Assembly (NCBI RefSeq): GCF_024158035.1
Contig: NZ_JAMZEK010000005.1
Coordinates: 124,001-188,000, forward strand
Source: Dyella lutea
Lineage (GTDB): Bacteria; Pseudomonadota; Gammaproteobacteria; Xanthomonadales; Rhodanobacteraceae
Direction: 5' to 3'
DNA length: 64,000 nucleotides
The position numbers and the translations under genes were made by a program. Below the pieces are notes generated by a model. That model saw nothing but the letters and a program-made list of their open reading frames with translations, was not told the DNA's origin and did no database searches. Positions 44,241 to 53,718 of this stretch are shown one piece after another; position 1 is the first letter of the stretch; every line of letters starts with the position of its first letter.

Positions 44241-44840
44241 ATGCTCCTGATGATCGACAACTACGACAGCTTCACCTTCAACCTCGTGCAGTACCTGGGC
44301 GAGCTGGGTCAGGAGGTGAAGGTGGTGCGCAACGACGCGCTGGACGTGGCCGGCGTGCGCGCGCTCAAGCCCTCGCACATCATGATCTCGCCGGGGCCGG
44401 GCACGCCCGACGATGCCGGCGTGTCGCTGGCGATCCTGCGCGAGATGGCCGGCGAGCTGCCGGTCTTCGGCGTCTGCCTGGGCCACCAGGCGATCGGCCA
44501 GGCGTTCGGTGGCAAGGTGATCCGCGCCAAGCAGATCATGCACGGCAAGACCTCGCCGGTACGCCACCGCGGGCAGGGCGTATTCGCCGGGCTGCCCGAT
44601 CCGTTCGAAGCCACGCGCTACCACTCGCTGGTGGTCGAGCAGGCGTCGCTACCGGAGTGTCTGGAAGTGACCGCCTGGACGGAAAACCCCGACGGCTCGA
44701 TCGACGAGATCATGGGCCTGCGCCACAAGACGCTGCCGGTCGAGGGCGTGCAGTTCCATCCCGAATCGATCCTCACCCAGCACGGCCACGCGATGCTGGC
44801 GAACTTCCTCGGCCTGCCGGCGCGGAAGCTGGCGGCATGA
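44241..44840 (+). CDS. trpG: Anthranilate synthase component II, glutamine amidotransferase (TrpG)
   Basis: A 199-residue class-I amidotransferase. [17 protein letters not shown] opens the protein. [12 protein letters not shown], the nucleophile loop [16 protein letters not shown] (Cys at about residue 79) and the His-Glu pair in [13 protein letters not shown] complete the triad. It supplies ammonia to TrpE. It may also serve PabB in folate synthesis, as in many bacteria with a single copy. No Shine-Dalgarno is evident. TATCAT at 44200-44205 may be its -10. It overlaps trpD by ATGA. Confidence 0.95.
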   Translation: MLLMIDNYDSFTFNLVQYLGELGQEVKVVRNDALDVAGVRALKPSHIMISPGPGTPDDAGVSLAILREMAGELPVFGVCLGHQAIGQAFGGKVIRAKQIMHGKTSPVRHRGQGVFAGLPDPFEATRYHSLVVEQASLPECLEVTAWTENPDGSIDEIMGLRHKTLPVEGVQFHPESILTQHGHAMLANFLGLPARKLAA

Positions 44841-45886
44841 TGTCGCGCGAGATCCACATCACGCCGCAGGAAGCCCTGCAGCGCACGATCGAGCACCGCG
44901 AGATCTTCCACGACGAGATGATCGCGCTGATGCGCCAGATCATGCGCGGCGAAGTGAGTCCGTTGATGACCGCGGCGATCATCACCGGCCTGCGCGTGAA
45001 GAAGGAAACCATCGGCGAGATCACCGGTGCGGCGCGCGTGATGCGCGAGCTGTCGGCCCGGGTCGAGGCGCCGCCGCACGCGCACTTCGTCGACATCGTC
45101 GGCACCGGTGGCGATGGCGCATCCAGCTTCAACATTTCCACCGCCTCGATGTTCGTCGCCGCGGCGGCCGGTGCGCGGGTGGCCAAGCACGGCGGGCGCA
45201 GCGTGTCGTCCAAGTCCGGCAGCGCGGACGTGCTGGAGGCGCTGGGCGCCTCGATCGACCTCAAGCCCGAGCAGGTCGCCGCCTGCATGGCCGAAACCGA
45301 GATCGGCTTCATGTTCGCGCCCAACCATCATCCGGCGATGAAGGTGGTGGCGCCGGTGCGCAAGGAAATGGGTGTGCGCACGCTGTTCAATATCCTGGGG
45401 CCACTGACCAACCCGGCCGGTGCGCCGAACATCCTGATGGGTGTGTTCCACCCCGACCTGGTCGGCATCCAGGTGCGCGTGCTGCAGCAGCTCGGCGCGC
45501 AGCATGCGATGGTGGTGTGGGGCCGCGACGGCATGGACGAGATCTCGCTGGGCGCGGCCACCCTGGTCGGCGAACTGCGCCATGGCCAGGTGCGCGAATA
45601 CGAGATCGAGCCGGAGGATTTTGGCCTGGCCATGGCCTCCAGCCGGAACCTGCGGGTGGAGAGCGTGGCCGAGTCGCGCGCCATGCTCGAGGATGCCCTG
45701 AAGGGGGCGCATGGGGTGGCGCACGACATCGTCTGCCTGAATGCCGGGGCGGCGCTCTACACCGCTGATGTGGTGGACAGTATCGACGATGGTATCGCCC
45801 TGGCGCGCCGGACCATCGCCAGCGGCGCCGCCCGTGCGAAACTACAGCAGTTCGTCGCCACCACCCGACGCCTCGCCGGTACCTGA
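44837..45886 (+). CDS. trpD: Anthranilate phosphoribosyltransferase (TrpD)
   Basis: A 349-residue enzyme that joins anthranilate and PRPP, the second step of tryptophan synthesis. The PRPP glycine loop [14 protein letters not shown] (about residues 87-100), the metal-binding [38 protein letters not shown] and [20 protein letters not shown] are hallmark motifs. The ATG at 44837 overlaps the trpG stop; a second ATG follows immediately at 44840. Translationally coupled to trpG. Confidence 0.96.
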   Translation: MMSREIHITPQEALQRTIEHREIFHDEMIALMRQIMRGEVSPLMTAAIITGLRVKKETIGEITGAARVMRELSARVEAPPHAHFVDIVGTGGDGASSFNISTASMFVAAAAGARVAKHGGRSVSSKSGSADVLEALGASIDLKPEQVAACMAETEIGFMFAPNHHPAMKVVAPVRKEMGVRTLFNILGPLTNPAGAPNILMGVFHPDLVGIQVRVLQQLGAQHAMVVWGRDGMDEISLGAATLVGELRHGQVREYEIEPEDFGLAMASSRNLRVESVAESRAMLEDALKGAHGVAHDIVCLNAGAALYTADVVDSIDDGIALARRTIASGAARAKLQQFVATTRRLAGT

Positions 45887-45952
45887 CGCCCCGACCCGGG
45901 CGCGGTGCCCTGTTTGACAGCCGCTGCGGCGGCGCCCAACGACACCACGACC

Positions 45953-46747
45953 ATGGCCGACATCCTGCAACGCATCCTCGCCCGCAAGACGGAAGAAATC
46001 GCCGAGCGCAGCGCCATGCTGTCCCTGGACGAGCTGGCTGCGCGCGTGGCCGACATGCCGGACACCCGTGGTTTCGCCGCCGCGCTGGAGGCGAAGATCG
46101 ATGTCGGCTTGCCGGCGGTGATCGCCGAGGTGAAGAAGGCCAGCCCGAGCAAGGGCGTGATCCGCGCCGATTTCGACCCCGGTGCGATCGCGCGCAGCTA
46201 CGAGGCGGCCGGCGCGGCCTGCCTGTCGGTGCTGACCGACAAGGATTTCTTCCAGGGTAGCGAGGAGTTCCTGCGCCAGGCGCGCGAGGCGTGCTCGCTG
46301 CCGATCCTGCGCAAGGATTTCGTCATCGACCCGTACCAGGTGTACGAGGCGCGGGCGATTGGCGCCGACTGCATCCTGCTGATCGTGGCCGCGCTGGGCG
46401 ATGCCGAGCTGATGAACCTCTCGCTGCTGGCCGCCGAGCTGGATCTGGACGTGCTGTGCGAGGTGCACGACGCCGAGGAGCTGGAACGCGCCCAGGCGTT
46501 GCCGGTGCCGATGATCGGCGTGAACAACCGCAACCTGCGCACCTTCGAGACCACGCTGGAGACCACGCTGGAGCTGCAGCCGCTGGTCGAGTACGACCGC
46601 ATCCTGGTGGCCGAATCCGGCATCCACACGCCCGAGCACGTGCGCCAGCTGCGCGAGGCCGGCGTGCATGCCTTCCTGGTCGGCGAGGCCTTCATGCGCG
46701 CGGTCGATCCGGGCACCGAGCTCAAGCGTCTGTTCGAAGCGGACTGA
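45953..46747 (+). CDS. trpC: Indole-3-glycerol phosphate synthase (TrpC)
   Basis: A 264-residue TIM barrel, stand-alone (not fused to TrpF). Catalytic motifs include [15 protein letters not shown] (Glu and Lys), [29 protein letters not shown] (Lys) and [11 protein letters not shown], with the phosphate site at [10 protein letters not shown] and AFLVGEAFM. Start at MADILQRIL (45953), since the 16-codon upstream extension is not family-like. It closes the trpGDC set, 66 bp after trpD. Confidence 0.96.
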   Translation: MADILQRILARKTEEIAERSAMLSLDELAARVADMPDTRGFAAALEAKIDVGLPAVIAEVKKASPSKGVIRADFDPGAIARSYEAAGAACLSVLTDKDFFQGSEEFLRQAREACSLPILRKDFVIDPYQVYEARAIGADCILLIVAALGDAELMNLSLLAAELDLDVLCEVHDAEELERAQALPVPMIGVNNRNLRTFETTLETTLELQPLVEYDRILVAESGIHTPEHVRQLREAGVHAFLVGEAFMRAVDPGTELKRLFEAD

Positions 46748-46752
46748 ACGTG

Positions 46753-47454
46753 ATGGAAGACCCAGGGGTGGCGTTGCCGGACGACGTTGTGTCGACGGCG
46801 ACGGCCGGCGGGCCGCGTGTCGTGTTGTTCGATTTCGACGGCGTGATCACCGTGGCCGACTCGTTCGGGCTGTTCATGCGCGAGCGCTATGCCGGCGTCG
46901 GGCGCAAGCTACTGTTGCTGCCGGCCCTGCCGTGGCTGCTGCTGGTGCGACCGTTTTCCTGGCGGGCGGCGGTGCGCACGGTGGTCCACGTCGGCCTGCT
47001 GGGGTTGGACGAGCACGGCTACCGTGCACGGGCCCAGGACTTTGCCGGTCGGCTGGTGCGGCGCCCGAAACAGTTCCAGCGCGATGCGCTGCAGGCCCTG
47101 CGCTGCCACCAGGCCGAGGGCGCCCGGGTCATCGTCGTCACGGGGTGCGAGCGGATCCTCGCGCGCGGGCTGCTCGACGAGCTGGGGCTGCCCGAGGTGG
47201 AGCTGGTGGCCTCGGAGCTGGCGCCGGGCAGGCTGGGCATGCGCGTCAGGCGGCACAACATCGGGCAGCGCAAGCTGCAGTCGCTGGCCGAGGCCGGCGT
47301 GGCCCGCTGGGATCGGGCCTACGGCGACTCGGCGCTGGATATCCCGATGCTCAAGGAGGCGGCCGAGCCAGTGCTGGTGAACGGCTCGCCCAAGCTGTGC
47401 AAGCAGGTGGAGCGGGCGCTCGGACGCAGCGTCGAGCGGGTGGCCTGGTACTGA
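46753..47454 (+). CDS. HAD-superfamily IB phosphatase
   Basis: A 233-residue SerB-like hydrolase. Motif I is LFDFDGVIT (nucleophile Asp and general acid Asp), motif II Thr is in VIVVTGCE, the motif III Lys is in GQRKLQSLAE and motif IV is AYGDSALDIPML. A hydrophobic cap segment (LLLLPALPWLLLV) is typical of HAD-IB enzymes acting on lipid-linked or small phosphates. The substrate is unknown; phosphoserine is possible. It begins 5 bp after trpC (a GTG at 46750 is also in frame), so it is probably cotranscribed with the trp genes. Confidence 0.88.
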   Translation: MEDPGVALPDDVVSTATAGGPRVVLFDFDGVITVADSFGLFMRERYAGVGRKLLLLPALPWLLLVRPFSWRAAVRTVVHVGLLGLDEHGYRARAQDFAGRLVRRPKQFQRDALQALRCHQAEGARVIVVTGCERILARGLLDELGLPEVELVASELAPGRLGMRVRRHNIGQRKLQSLAEAGVARWDRAYGDSALDIPMLKEAAEPVLVNGSPKLCKQVERALGRSVERVAWY

Positions 47455-47465
47455 GGCAAAGAAAA

Positions 47466-47488
47466 AAAGCGGCGCCGGGCGCCGCTTT
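47466..47488 (-). terminator. Intrinsic terminator between HAD gene and clp
   Basis: AAAGCGGCG (47466-47474), 5-base loop, CGCCGCTTT (47480-47488). On the minus strand the stem runs into seven T (A-run 47462-47468), ending the clp transcript. It may also work in the other direction for the trp/HAD transcript, with a shorter T tail. Confidence 0.85.
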
Positions 47489-47513
47489 CTCCTGGTGCGA
47501 TCGCGGGACCGGC

Positions 47514-48209
47514 TCAGCGGGTGCCGAGCACCACGATGGTCTTGCCCGACACGGTGATCATGCCCTGCTCCTCGAGCTGCTTGAGCACGCGGCCGACCAT
47601 CTCGCGCGAACAACCGACAATGCGGCTGACCTCCTGGCGGGAGATGCGGATCTGGGTACCGTCCGGATGGGTCATCGCGTCCGGCTCCTGGCACAGGTCG
47701 AGCAGGGTGCGCGAGATCCGGTTGGTGACGTCCATGAACGCCATGCGGCTGACCTGGCGCGACGTGCGCAGCAGCCGGTTGGTGAGCTGGGCGCCGATGG
47801 CGAAGAGGATCTTCGGGCACTCCTCGCGCAGCTGGCCTTCCATCAGCTGGAACAGGCGCTCGTAGCTGATTTCGGCCATCTCGCACGGGGTGCGGGTACG
47901 CACCATCGACTCGCGCTGGGCTTGCTCCACGAACAGCCCCATCTCGCCGATGAACTGGCCACGGCTGATGTAGGCCAGGATCAGCTCGCGGCCCTGTTCG
48001 TCCTCGGTGCAGACGGCCAGCGACCCTTCGATCACGTAATAGAGCGTGTTGGCCGGGTCGCCGGGGCGGATGATCGCGGTCTTGCCCGGGTATCGGCGGC
48101 GATGGCAGAGCGCGAGGAAGCGCTCCATGGAGGCCGGGTCCGGGGCGAAGCCCAGGGGGGCCTGGGACCGCTCGAAAGCTTGCTGCAGTTGATATTTGAG
48201 TTGCGCCAC
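47514..48209 (-). CDS. clp: CRP-like global regulator Clp
   Basis: A 231-residue CRP/FNR-family protein. The cyclic-nucleotide-binding domain has ITRPGDPANTLYYVIEGSLAV-like (IIRPGDPANTLYYVIEGSL) and RGQFIGEMGLFVE. The long dimer helix and the C-terminal HTH ISRQEVSRIVGCSREMVGRVLKQLEEQG follow. Xanthomonad Clp is a close CRP relative that responds to c-di-GMP rather than cAMP and controls virulence, exoenzymes and many metabolic genes. Length and sequence fit Clp. In this window it is divergent from speD, a conserved xanthomonad arrangement. Confidence 0.95.
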   Translation of the reverse strand: MAQLKYQLQQAFERSQAPLGFAPDPASMERFLALCHRRRYPGKTAIIRPGDPANTLYYVIEGSLAVCTEDEQGRELILAYISRGQFIGEMGLFVEQAQRESMVRTRTPCEMAEISYERLFQLMEGQLREECPKILFAIGAQLTNRLLRTSRQVSRMAFMDVTNRISRTLLDLCQEPDAMTHPDGTQIRISRQEVSRIVGCSREMVGRVLKQLEEQGMITVSGKTIVVLGTR

Positions 48210-48508
48210 GGTGTTTCCCGCTGTCTGAAATGCCTAGGGCTGCCCCCGATGAGCGGGCCGGCCCGACGTGAGCGTACGCGTTTATCCCCTGTGACGTCGC
48301 ATTATGGCAAACCGTGGCGGGAACGCCACTTTCAGTTTTGCGCCGTTTTACCCCATACTCGGCGGTCTTCCAGCACCGATGACGTGTCGCGCGTCGGTCA
48401 CAAGGGTCGCGGAAGCTAGTTGTTTTCGTGCCGTACCATCCAGCGGGGACCCTTGTCGCTAACCCGCCTCTGCTGCTGGCCGCCGTGCGGCCATGGAGAG
48501 TTGCCGTG
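48210..48508. other. Divergent clp/speD intergenic region
   Basis: 299 bases. It holds a TGTGAC word near 48289-48294, the half-site of a CRP/Clp consensus, followed by TCGCATTATGGCA rather than a full TCACA arm. A GTGGCG-GGAA-CGCCAC hairpin (about 48313-48328) is also present. Autoregulation by Clp is conceivable. No coding sequence was found. Confidence 0.4.
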
Positions 48509-49291
48509 GTGAAACCACTTCCCCGTCTGCGCCTGCAGGGTTTCAACAACCTGACCAAGGCCCTGAGCTTCAACATCTACGACATCTGCTACGCGGTGTC
48601 CGAAGAGCAGCGCCAGCGCTACATCGAATACATCGACGAGCAGTACGACGCCGACCGTCTGACCCAGATCCTCACCGACGTGGCGGAGATCATCGGCGCG
48701 AATATCCTCAACATCGCGCGCCAGGACTACGACCCGCAGGGTGCCTCGGTCACGATCCTCATCTCCGAGGAGCCGGTGGTGGAGAAGCTCGGCCGCGACA
48801 CCATTTCCGGTGCCGTGGTGGCGCACATGGACAAGAGCCACATCACCGTCCACACCTATCCGGAAACGCATCCGCACAACGGCATCGCGACGTTCCGCGC
48901 GGACATCGACGTGGCCACCTGCGGCGTGATCTCGCCGCTGAAGGCGCTGAACTACCTGATCGACAGCTTCGAGTCGGACATCGTGATCGCCGACTACCGC
49001 GTGCGCGGCTTCACCCGCGACGTGAAGGGCAAGAAGCACTTCATCGACCACAAGATCAACTCGGTGCAGGACTACCTGGCGCGCCACATCCGGCAGAAGT
49101 ACGAGATGTTCGACGTCAACGTGTACCAGGAAAACATGTTCCACACGAAGATGCACATCAAGGACTTCGACCTGGACACCTACCTGTTCGAGGCGCATGC
49201 CGACGACCTCTCGTTCAAGGAGCGCCAGCGCATCGAGTCGCTGCTGCGGCGGGAGATCGAGGAGCTCTTCCACGGCCGCAACCTGATGTGA
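48509..49291 (+). CDS. speD: S-adenosylmethionine decarboxylase proenzyme (class 1A)
   Basis: A 260-residue protein (E. coli 264) making decarboxylated SAM for spermidine synthesis. [21 protein letters not shown] opens the protein. [21 protein letters not shown], the self-cleavage site [11 protein letters not shown] with the pyruvoyl-forming Ser110, and [16 protein letters not shown]-like ([17 protein letters not shown]) follow. Start set at the second of two consecutive GTG codons (48506, 48509) because the family begins MKKLK/MKPLP; the ORF upstream of it is not family-like. Confidence 0.94.
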   Translation: MKPLPRLRLQGFNNLTKALSFNIYDICYAVSEEQRQRYIEYIDEQYDADRLTQILTDVAEIIGANILNIARQDYDPQGASVTILISEEPVVEKLGRDTISGAVVAHMDKSHITVHTYPETHPHNGIATFRADIDVATCGVISPLKALNYLIDSFESDIVIADYRVRGFTRDVKGKKHFIDHKINSVQDYLARHIRQKYEMFDVNVYQENMFHTKMHIKDFDLDTYLFEAHADDLSFKERQRIESLLRREIEELFHGRNLM

Positions 49292-49293
49292 CG

Positions 49294-49319
49294 AAAAACC
49301 CGCCGGAAGGCGGGTTTTT
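49294..49319. terminator. Bidirectional intrinsic terminator between speD and coq7
   Basis: AAAAACCCGCC, GGAA loop, GGCGGGTTTTT. It lies 3 bases after the speD stop and serves the convergent coq7 transcript as well. Confidence 0.9.
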
Positions 49320-49357
49320 CACGGGGCGCTCCAGGGGCATCTCCGTGGGCCGGGTCA

Positions 49358-49999
49358 CTAGATGCGGTAAGCGACCTTCTTCATCAGCAGTGAGGTCAGC
49401 TGCATCAGTGGTGGGATCGGGAACGGCAACTCCACGCCGCCGCATGCTTCGGCCTCGTCGGCATGACGAACCTCGTCGGCCTGCATCTGGCGCAGCACCG
49501 CGCGCGAGCGCTGGTCCTGCTCCGGCAGCGTCTCCAGGTGCTCGGCCAGGTGCGCTTCGACCTGGCGCTCGGTTTCCACCACGAAGCCCAGGCTGACCGG
49601 ATCCCCGGCCAGGGCCGCCGCCGCGCCGATCGCGTAGCTGCCGGCGTACCAAAGCGGGTTGAACAGGCTGGGGCGACTGTCCAGTTCACGCAGGCGCCCG
49701 GCGCACCAGGCCAGATGGTCGGTTTCCTCGGCAGCGGCGTGCACGAGGTGTCGGCGGATTTCCTCGGAGCGGGCCAGGGCGGCCTGGCCGTCGTACAGCG
49801 CCTGGGCGCAGACCTCGCCCGCGTGGTTGATGCGCATCAGCCCGGCGGCATGACGCCGTTCGGCCCGGTCCAGCTCGGCCTCGGCAATGCCGTGGGCAGG
49901 CGTGGGGCGCCTTGCCTCGGGCGCGCCGGCCACCGTGTCCAGCGCTCGTTCGAAGCCCGCGATCAGGCGGTCCAGGGGCGTTAGTTGGCGTACCGTCAT
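49358..49999 (-). CDS. coq7: 2-polyprenyl-3-methyl-6-methoxy-1,4-benzoquinone monooxygenase (Coq7/UbiF type)
   Basis: A 213-residue di-iron hydroxylase of ubiquinone synthesis. Two ExxH-type iron motifs are present: [15 protein letters not shown] with [12 protein letters not shown], and [15 protein letters not shown] with [10 protein letters not shown]. Start at [12 protein letters not shown] (49999). Xanthomonads commonly use Coq7 in place of the flavoprotein UbiF. It is convergent with speD and divergent from rplM. Confidence 0.93.
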   Translation of the reverse strand: MTVRQLTPLDRLIAGFERALDTVAGAPEARRPTPAHGIAEAELDRAERRHAAGLMRINHAGEVCAQALYDGQAALARSEEIRRHLVHAAAEETDHLAWCAGRLRELDSRPSLFNPLWYAGSYAIGAAAALAGDPVSLGFVVETERQVEAHLAEHLETLPEQDQRSRAVLRQMQADEVRHADEAEACGGVELPFPIPPLMQLTSLLMKKVAYRI

Positions 50000-50165
50000 G
50001 GGCAATCCTCGGAAAGTGCGGCGGTCCCGGCTATTGGACGACATGCTGCCGGTGCGGCCAAGCGGCACATGGTCGTCCGGTCGCGTTTTTGCCGGTTCCG
50101 GGGGCTTTTCAATGCGAGGGGATGTCGTGCTATCCTTGCCGGCTCGCAGCTCACCACTGGTGGGC

Positions 50166-50195
50166 TTGTGCAGAGGATGGAAGCTCGGCTATCAT
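50166..50195 (+). promoter_or_regulatory. Promoter candidate for rplM-rpsI
   Basis: TTGTGC (50166-50171), 18-base spacer, TATCAT (50190-50195), 62 bases before the rplM ATG. The long leader could hold an L13 control site, but no structure is obvious. Confidence 0.5.
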
Positions 50196-50257
50196 CCCGC
50201 ACCTTTGTTTGACCCGATTCCCTCACCGCCTCCATGGCGGCCTACAGGTATCCCGAA

Positions 50258-50686
50258 ATGAAAACGTTCAGCGCCAAGCCGGAAAGCGTCAAGCGCGACT
50301 GGTTCGTGATCGACGCCACGGACAAGACGCTCGGTCGTCTGTCCACCGAGATTGCGCGCCGCCTGCGCGGCAAGCACAAGCCGGAATTCACCCCGCACGT
50401 CGATACCGGCGACTACATCGTCGTCGTCAACGCGCAGAAGGTGGCGGTCACCGGTGCGAAGCTGGACGACAAGATGTACCACCGCTTCACCGGCTATGTC
50501 GGCAACCTGAAGACCACCAACCTGCGTGATCTTCTGGCCACCCACCCGGAGCGCGTGATCGAGATCGCGGTCAAGGGCATGCTGCCGAAGAACCCGCTGG
50601 GCCGCGCGATGTACCGCAAGCTTAAGGTATACGGCGGCGCCGAGCACCCGCACACCGCACAGCAGCCGCAGGCGCTGGAAATCTAA
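50258..50686 (+). CDS. rplM: 50S ribosomal protein L13
   Basis: A 142-residue protein (E. coli 142) starting [48 protein letters not shown] and the conserved [26 protein letters not shown] with C-terminal QQPQ are standard. The ORF opens 24 bases earlier at an ATG but that N-terminus is not L13-like. Paired with rpsI 9 bp downstream, as in most proteobacteria. Confidence 0.97.
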   Translation: MKTFSAKPESVKRDWFVIDATDKTLGRLSTEIARRLRGKHKPEFTPHVDTGDYIVVVNAQKVAVTGAKLDDKMYHRFTGYVGNLKTTNLRDLLATHPERVIEIAVKGMLPKNPLGRAMYRKLKVYGGAEHPHTAQQPQALEI

Positions 50687-50695
50687 GGAACCCTC

Positions 50696-51088
50696 ATGGC
50701 GATTCAGCAGAATTACGGCACCGGCCGCCGCAAGACCTCCGCCGCCCGCGTGTTCCTGCGCAAGGGCACTGGCGCGATCACGGTGAACGGCAAGACCCTC
50801 GACCAGTTCTTCGGTCGCGAGACCTCGCGCATGATCGTGCGCCAGCCGCTCGAACTGACCCAGAACACCGAGAAGTTCGACATCACCGTCACCGTCGCTG
50901 GCGGTGGCATCACCGGTCAGGCCGGTGCGATCCGCCTCGGCATCGCCCGCGCGCTGGTGGAATACGATGAGACTCTCAAGCAGTCGCTGCGCAAGGCCGG
51001 TTTCGTGACCCGCGACGCCCGCGAGGTCGAGCGCAAGAAGATCGGTCTGCACAAGGCACGTCGTGCCACGCAGTTCTCCAAGCGCTAA
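50696..51088 (+). CDS. rpsI: 30S ribosomal protein S9
   Basis: A 130-residue protein (E. coli 130). [19 protein letters not shown] at the N-terminus and [20 protein letters not shown] with the KR tail that contacts P-site tRNA are diagnostic. Cotranscribed with rplM. Confidence 0.97.
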   Translation: MAIQQNYGTGRRKTSAARVFLRKGTGAITVNGKTLDQFFGRETSRMIVRQPLELTQNTEKFDITVTVAGGGITGQAGAIRLGIARALVEYDETLKQSLRKAGFVTRDAREVERKKIGLHKARRATQFSKR

Positions 51089-51100
51089 ACTACGTTTCAT

Positions 51101-51175
51101 AGCCCCGTCGCCAAGCGGTAAGGCACCTGACTCTGACTCAGGCATTCGGTGGTTCGAATCCATCCGGGGCTGCCA
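51101..51175 (+). tRNA. tRNA-Gln, anticodon CTG
   Basis: Acceptor AGCCCCG pairs with CGGGGCT, followed by G and an encoded CCA. The D arm is GCC-AAGCGGTAA-GGC. The anticodon arm is CCTGA-CTCTGAC-TCAGG, giving anticodon CTG (reads CAG). The T arm has TTCGAAT. All arms fold and the sequence resembles E. coli tRNA-Gln. It lies 12 bases after rpsI and is followed by a terminator. Confidence 0.97.
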
Positions 51176-51208
51176 AACAAGACGCCAATCAGCTGTATTG
51201 ATCGGCAC

Positions 51209-51236
51209 AAAAAACCCGCCATTCGGCGGGTTTTTT
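51209..51236. terminator. Intrinsic terminator after tRNA-Gln
   Basis: AAAAAACCCGCC, ATTC loop, GGCGGGTTTTTT. It ends the rplM-rpsI-tRNA transcript and is symmetrical enough to serve rpiA from the other side. Confidence 0.9.
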
Positions 51237-51308
51237 GTTGGTCACGGTCACCGTGACCTGCAGCGGTGCCGAGGAGACGCGCCGGACCGGGATCCGGCGC
51301 GTCTCCGA

Positions 51309-51944
51309 TCAGATCTCGCGATCGCCGACCAGCACCACATCCGCGCCGCGGCGGGCAAACAGCCCCACTGTAACGATGCCGGGAATCTGGTTCAGGTCGG
51401 CCTCCAGCGCCACCGGGTCGGTGATCTGCCAGCCGTGCACATCGATCACCCAGTTGCCGTTGTCGGTGACCACACCGTCCCGCCACACCGGATGACCGCC
51501 GCGGCGGACGATCTCGCGACCGACCAGGCTGCGCGCCATCGGAATCACCTCGATCGGCAGCGGGAACTTGCCCAGCACGTCCACCTGCTTGCTCGAATCG
51601 ATGATGCAGACGAACTTGCCACTGGCTTCGGCAATGATCTTCTCGCGGGTCAGTGCGGCGCCACCGCCCTTGATCAGCCGTTTGTGCGGGTCGCATTCGT
51701 CGGCGCCGTCCACGTACAGGGTGAGTTCGCCGGTGGTGTTCAGGTCGAGCACCTCGATGCCATGCTTTTTCAGCAGGGCAGTGGACTGTTCGGAGCTCGA
51801 GACCGCGCCCTTGATGCGATCACTGACCGCGCCCAGTGCCTCGATGAAATAGGCCACCGTCGAGCCGGTGCCGACGCCGACGATGGCGCCGTCCTCTACG
51901 AAGCGGATGGCGGCTTCGCCGGCAAGTTTCTTTTCGTTGCTCAT
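51309..51944 (-). CDS. rpiA: Ribose-5-phosphate isomerase A
   Basis: A 211-residue enzyme of the pentose-phosphate pathway. [60 protein letters not shown] (with the catalytic Asp/Glu) and the C-terminal [18 protein letters not shown] are the RpiA motifs. Length is close to E. coli (219). Confidence 0.96.
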   Translation of the reverse strand: MSNEKKLAGEAAIRFVEDGAIVGVGTGSTVAYFIEALGAVSDRIKGAVSSSEQSTALLKKHGIEVLDLNTTGELTLYVDGADECDPHKRLIKGGGAALTREKIIAEASGKFVCIIDSSKQVDVLGKFPLPIEVIPMARSLVGREIVRRGGHPVWRDGVVTDNGNWVIDVHGWQITDPVALEADLNQIPGIVTVGLFARRGADVVLVGDREI

Positions 51945-51984
51945 GGTCGGAGGTTCCGGAACGGTAAGGAGGGGCGTGAACGCC

Positions 51985-52452
51985 TCATTCGAGGCCGAGG
52001 ATGGTCTTCCATTCGCTGACCTTCACCGGCATCACCGACAGGCGGTTGCCCTTGCGTACCAGCGGCATGTCGGCGAGGGCGGGCAGGGCCTGCAGCTCCC
52101 TGAGCGTGATCGTGCGCTTGAGTTTGCGTACGAAGCCCACGTCGACCAGCATCCAGCGCGGGTTGTCGCGGCTGGCGCCCGGGTCGAAATAATCGCTCTT
52201 CGGATCGAACTGGCTGGGGTCCGGATAGGCGTCGGAAACTACTTCGGCCAGTCCGACGATGCCGGGTTCGGCGCAGTTGGAGTGGTAGAAGAACACGCCA
52301 TCGCCCACCCGCATGCCGTCACGCATGAAGTTCCGCGCCTGATAGTTGCGTACGCCATCCCAGGGTTCGCGGCCGCGCCTGGCCAAGTCGTCGATGGAGA
52401 AGGTGTCCGGCTCGGATTTCATCAGCCAGTGGGCGATGCGGGCAGGGCTCAT
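51985..52452 (-). CDS. EVE domain protein (ASCH/PUA-like, possible modified-base reader)
   Basis: A 155-residue protein. [49 protein letters not shown] and [10 protein letters not shown]-like ([15 protein letters not shown]) are typical of the EVE/thymocyte-nuclear-protein-1 family. EVE domains bind modified bases in RNA or DNA. Translationally coupled to fau by an ATGA overlap; the pair is common in proteobacteria. Confidence 0.93.
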   Translation of the reverse strand: MSPARIAHWLMKSEPDTFSIDDLARRGREPWDGVRNYQARNFMRDGMRVGDGVFFYHSNCAEPGIVGLAEVVSDAYPDPSQFDPKSDYFDPGASRDNPRWMLVDVGFVRKLKRTITLRELQALPALADMPLVRKGNRLSVMPVKVSEWKTILGLE

Positions 52453-53066
52453 GCGTGGCTCTCGTTTGCGCGTTCGGCGTGGCAGTCGATCAGTTCGCGG
52501 TCGGTGGCGACGAAGTCCAGTGGCACGTCCCAGCGCGCGGGTTCGATCGCCTGCACCTCCTGGAAGTCATAGGCGATACCGACCAGCAGCGGCTCGGTCG
52601 GGCGAGCCTGTTCGTTGAGGAAGGCGAAGCTGCGGTCGTAATAGCCGCCGCCATAGCCAAGGCGCTGGCCACGCCGGTCGAACGCCACCAGCGGCACTAG
52701 CACCAGGTCGAGCTGGAACGGGGCCAGCGGACGCTCGACCCGGACCGGCTGGGGAATGCCGTGGCGGTTCGGCTCCACCGCGTCGCCGGCCTGCCACGGC
52801 GCAAACCGCAACTGGCGTCCGCTCTCGAGCAGGGGCAGCAGGAACTGCTGGCCGCGTGCCAGCAGCGGTGGGATCACCAGGTTCAACGCCAGCTCGCCGT
52901 TGACGGCCCAATAGCCGGCCACGCGCGCGTCGGTGTGGTACTCGGGCAGCTGTTCCAGGCTGCGTCGCAGCCCCTGGGCTGCGGCGATCCGCTGTTGTGG
53001 GGTGAGTGCCTTGCGCTGCTCGGTCAGGCGATGGCGAAGCTCGCGTCGCTGGGCGGTGGCATCCAC
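52449..53066 (-). CDS. fau: 5-formyltetrahydrofolate cyclo-ligase
   Basis: About 205 residues from a GTG at 53066. It returns 5-formyl-THF to 5,10-methenyl-THF. RRELRHRLTEQR at the N-terminus, the central APWQAG region, VLVPLVAFDRRGQRLGYGGGYYDR (the glycine-rich ATP/folate site) and VGIAYDFQEV fit the family. GTG 53066 was chosen because GGGAG lies 10 bases upstream; an ATG at 53117 is possible but has a hairpin and no ribosome site before it. The open frame continues upstream into the 6S RNA gene, which is not coding. Confidence 0.92.
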   Translation of the reverse strand: MDATAQRRELRHRLTEQRKALTPQQRIAAAQGLRRSLEQLPEYHTDARVAGYWAVNGELALNLVIPPLLARGQQFLLPLLESGRQLRFAPWQAGDAVEPNRHGIPQPVRVERPLAPFQLDLVLVPLVAFDRRGQRLGYGGGYYDRSFAFLNEQARPTEPLLVGIAYDFQEVQAIEPARWDVPLDFVATDRELIDCHAERANESHA

Positions 53067-53149
53067 GGTCGCGCGTCTCCCGATAGGCCGCGCCAGTTGC
53101 GGCGGCGCCGATAGCATGCCGGCCGACGCAGAACGTCGGCCGGTGCAGG

Positions 53150-53348
53150 AAAAGGTGGCGTCAACCGCGATGCCGCTGCCCACCAAACGACCTTGATCCA
53201 CGATGGATCAGGTGGGAGGGCTTATCGGGCCTCGAGGCTTTCCGCACGCGGCGGACATGCACAACAGCCAGAAAGAAACCGACCCGGGGCCGTATTTAGG
53301 AACAAGGCAAATGTAAGAGTGTGCTGGCGCACACCGCAGAAAACGCCG
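53150..53348 (-). ncRNA. ssrS: 6S RNA
   Basis: Between zapA and fau, the usual gammaproteobacterial location. Ends are approximate. GGCGT at the 5' side pairs with ACGCC at the 3' side. The 3' half has GAAAGCCTCGAGGC, then CACCTGATCCATCGTGGATC followed by AAGGTCG and GGGCAGCGGCATC, in the same order as the E. coli GAAGCCU, CCUUGAACCAAGGGUUCAAGG and CUGCGGCGGCAUC segments. A TAAAAT -10 box on the minus strand (53360-53355) places the start near 53348. 6S RNA binds sigma-70 RNA polymerase in stationary phase. A GGCCGACG hairpin just downstream (about 53119-53143) may end or separate it from fau. Confidence 0.78.
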
Positions 53349-53402
53349 GGATCGATTTTACCAGCAACCGGTCATCGCTGTGTGCATGCCGGTGCGCGGG
53401 AT

Positions 53403-53717
53403 TCAGCCGCGCGGCGGGGCAGGTTCGAGCGCCGCCTCGAGCTTGCGGCGCAGCGCGGCGATGCGGTCGGTCACGCTCTGGTCCGCGCCGGAGTGCTGCT
53501 TGCGCAACGCGAGAAACTCGTGCGTCACGCTGATCGCCGCCAGCACGGCGAGACGGTCGAAGCCCGGCGTCTTGGCGTTGGCGCGCAGCTCCCGCATCTT
53601 GCGGTCGAGATAGCTGGCCGCCTCCAGCAGCCCCTCGCGCTCTTCCGGGGCACAGGCAATCAGGAATTCGCGATCGATCAGTCGCAGCGCGACAGGTTCG
53701 CTGGCTGGAGCATTCAT
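53403..53717 (-). CDS. zapA: Cell division protein ZapA
   Basis: A 104-residue protein. VALRLIDREFLIACAPEEREGLLEAASYLDRKMRELR is the ZapA dimerisation head, followed by a helix/coiled-coil tail that binds and bundles FtsZ. Position next to a ZapB-like coiled coil, 6S RNA and fau is the classical order. Confidence 0.94.
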   Translation of the reverse strand: MNAPASEPVALRLIDREFLIACAPEEREGLLEAASYLDRKMRELRANAKTPGFDRLAVLAAISVTHEFLALRKQHSGADQSVTDRIAALRRKLEAALEPAPPRG

Positions 53718-53718
53718 G

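Noticed and set aside
46909-48576. 555-codon minus-strand frame across HAD gene, clp and the clp/speD gap
   Set aside because: It overlaps clp in a different frame and the HAD gene antisense; composition is low complexity and contains no family motif.
53067-53201. Long N-terminus of 5-formyltetrahydrofolate cyclo-ligase
   Set aside because: It would read through the 6S RNA 3' half and a hairpin; the GTG at 53066 with GGGAG upstream gives a normal protein.
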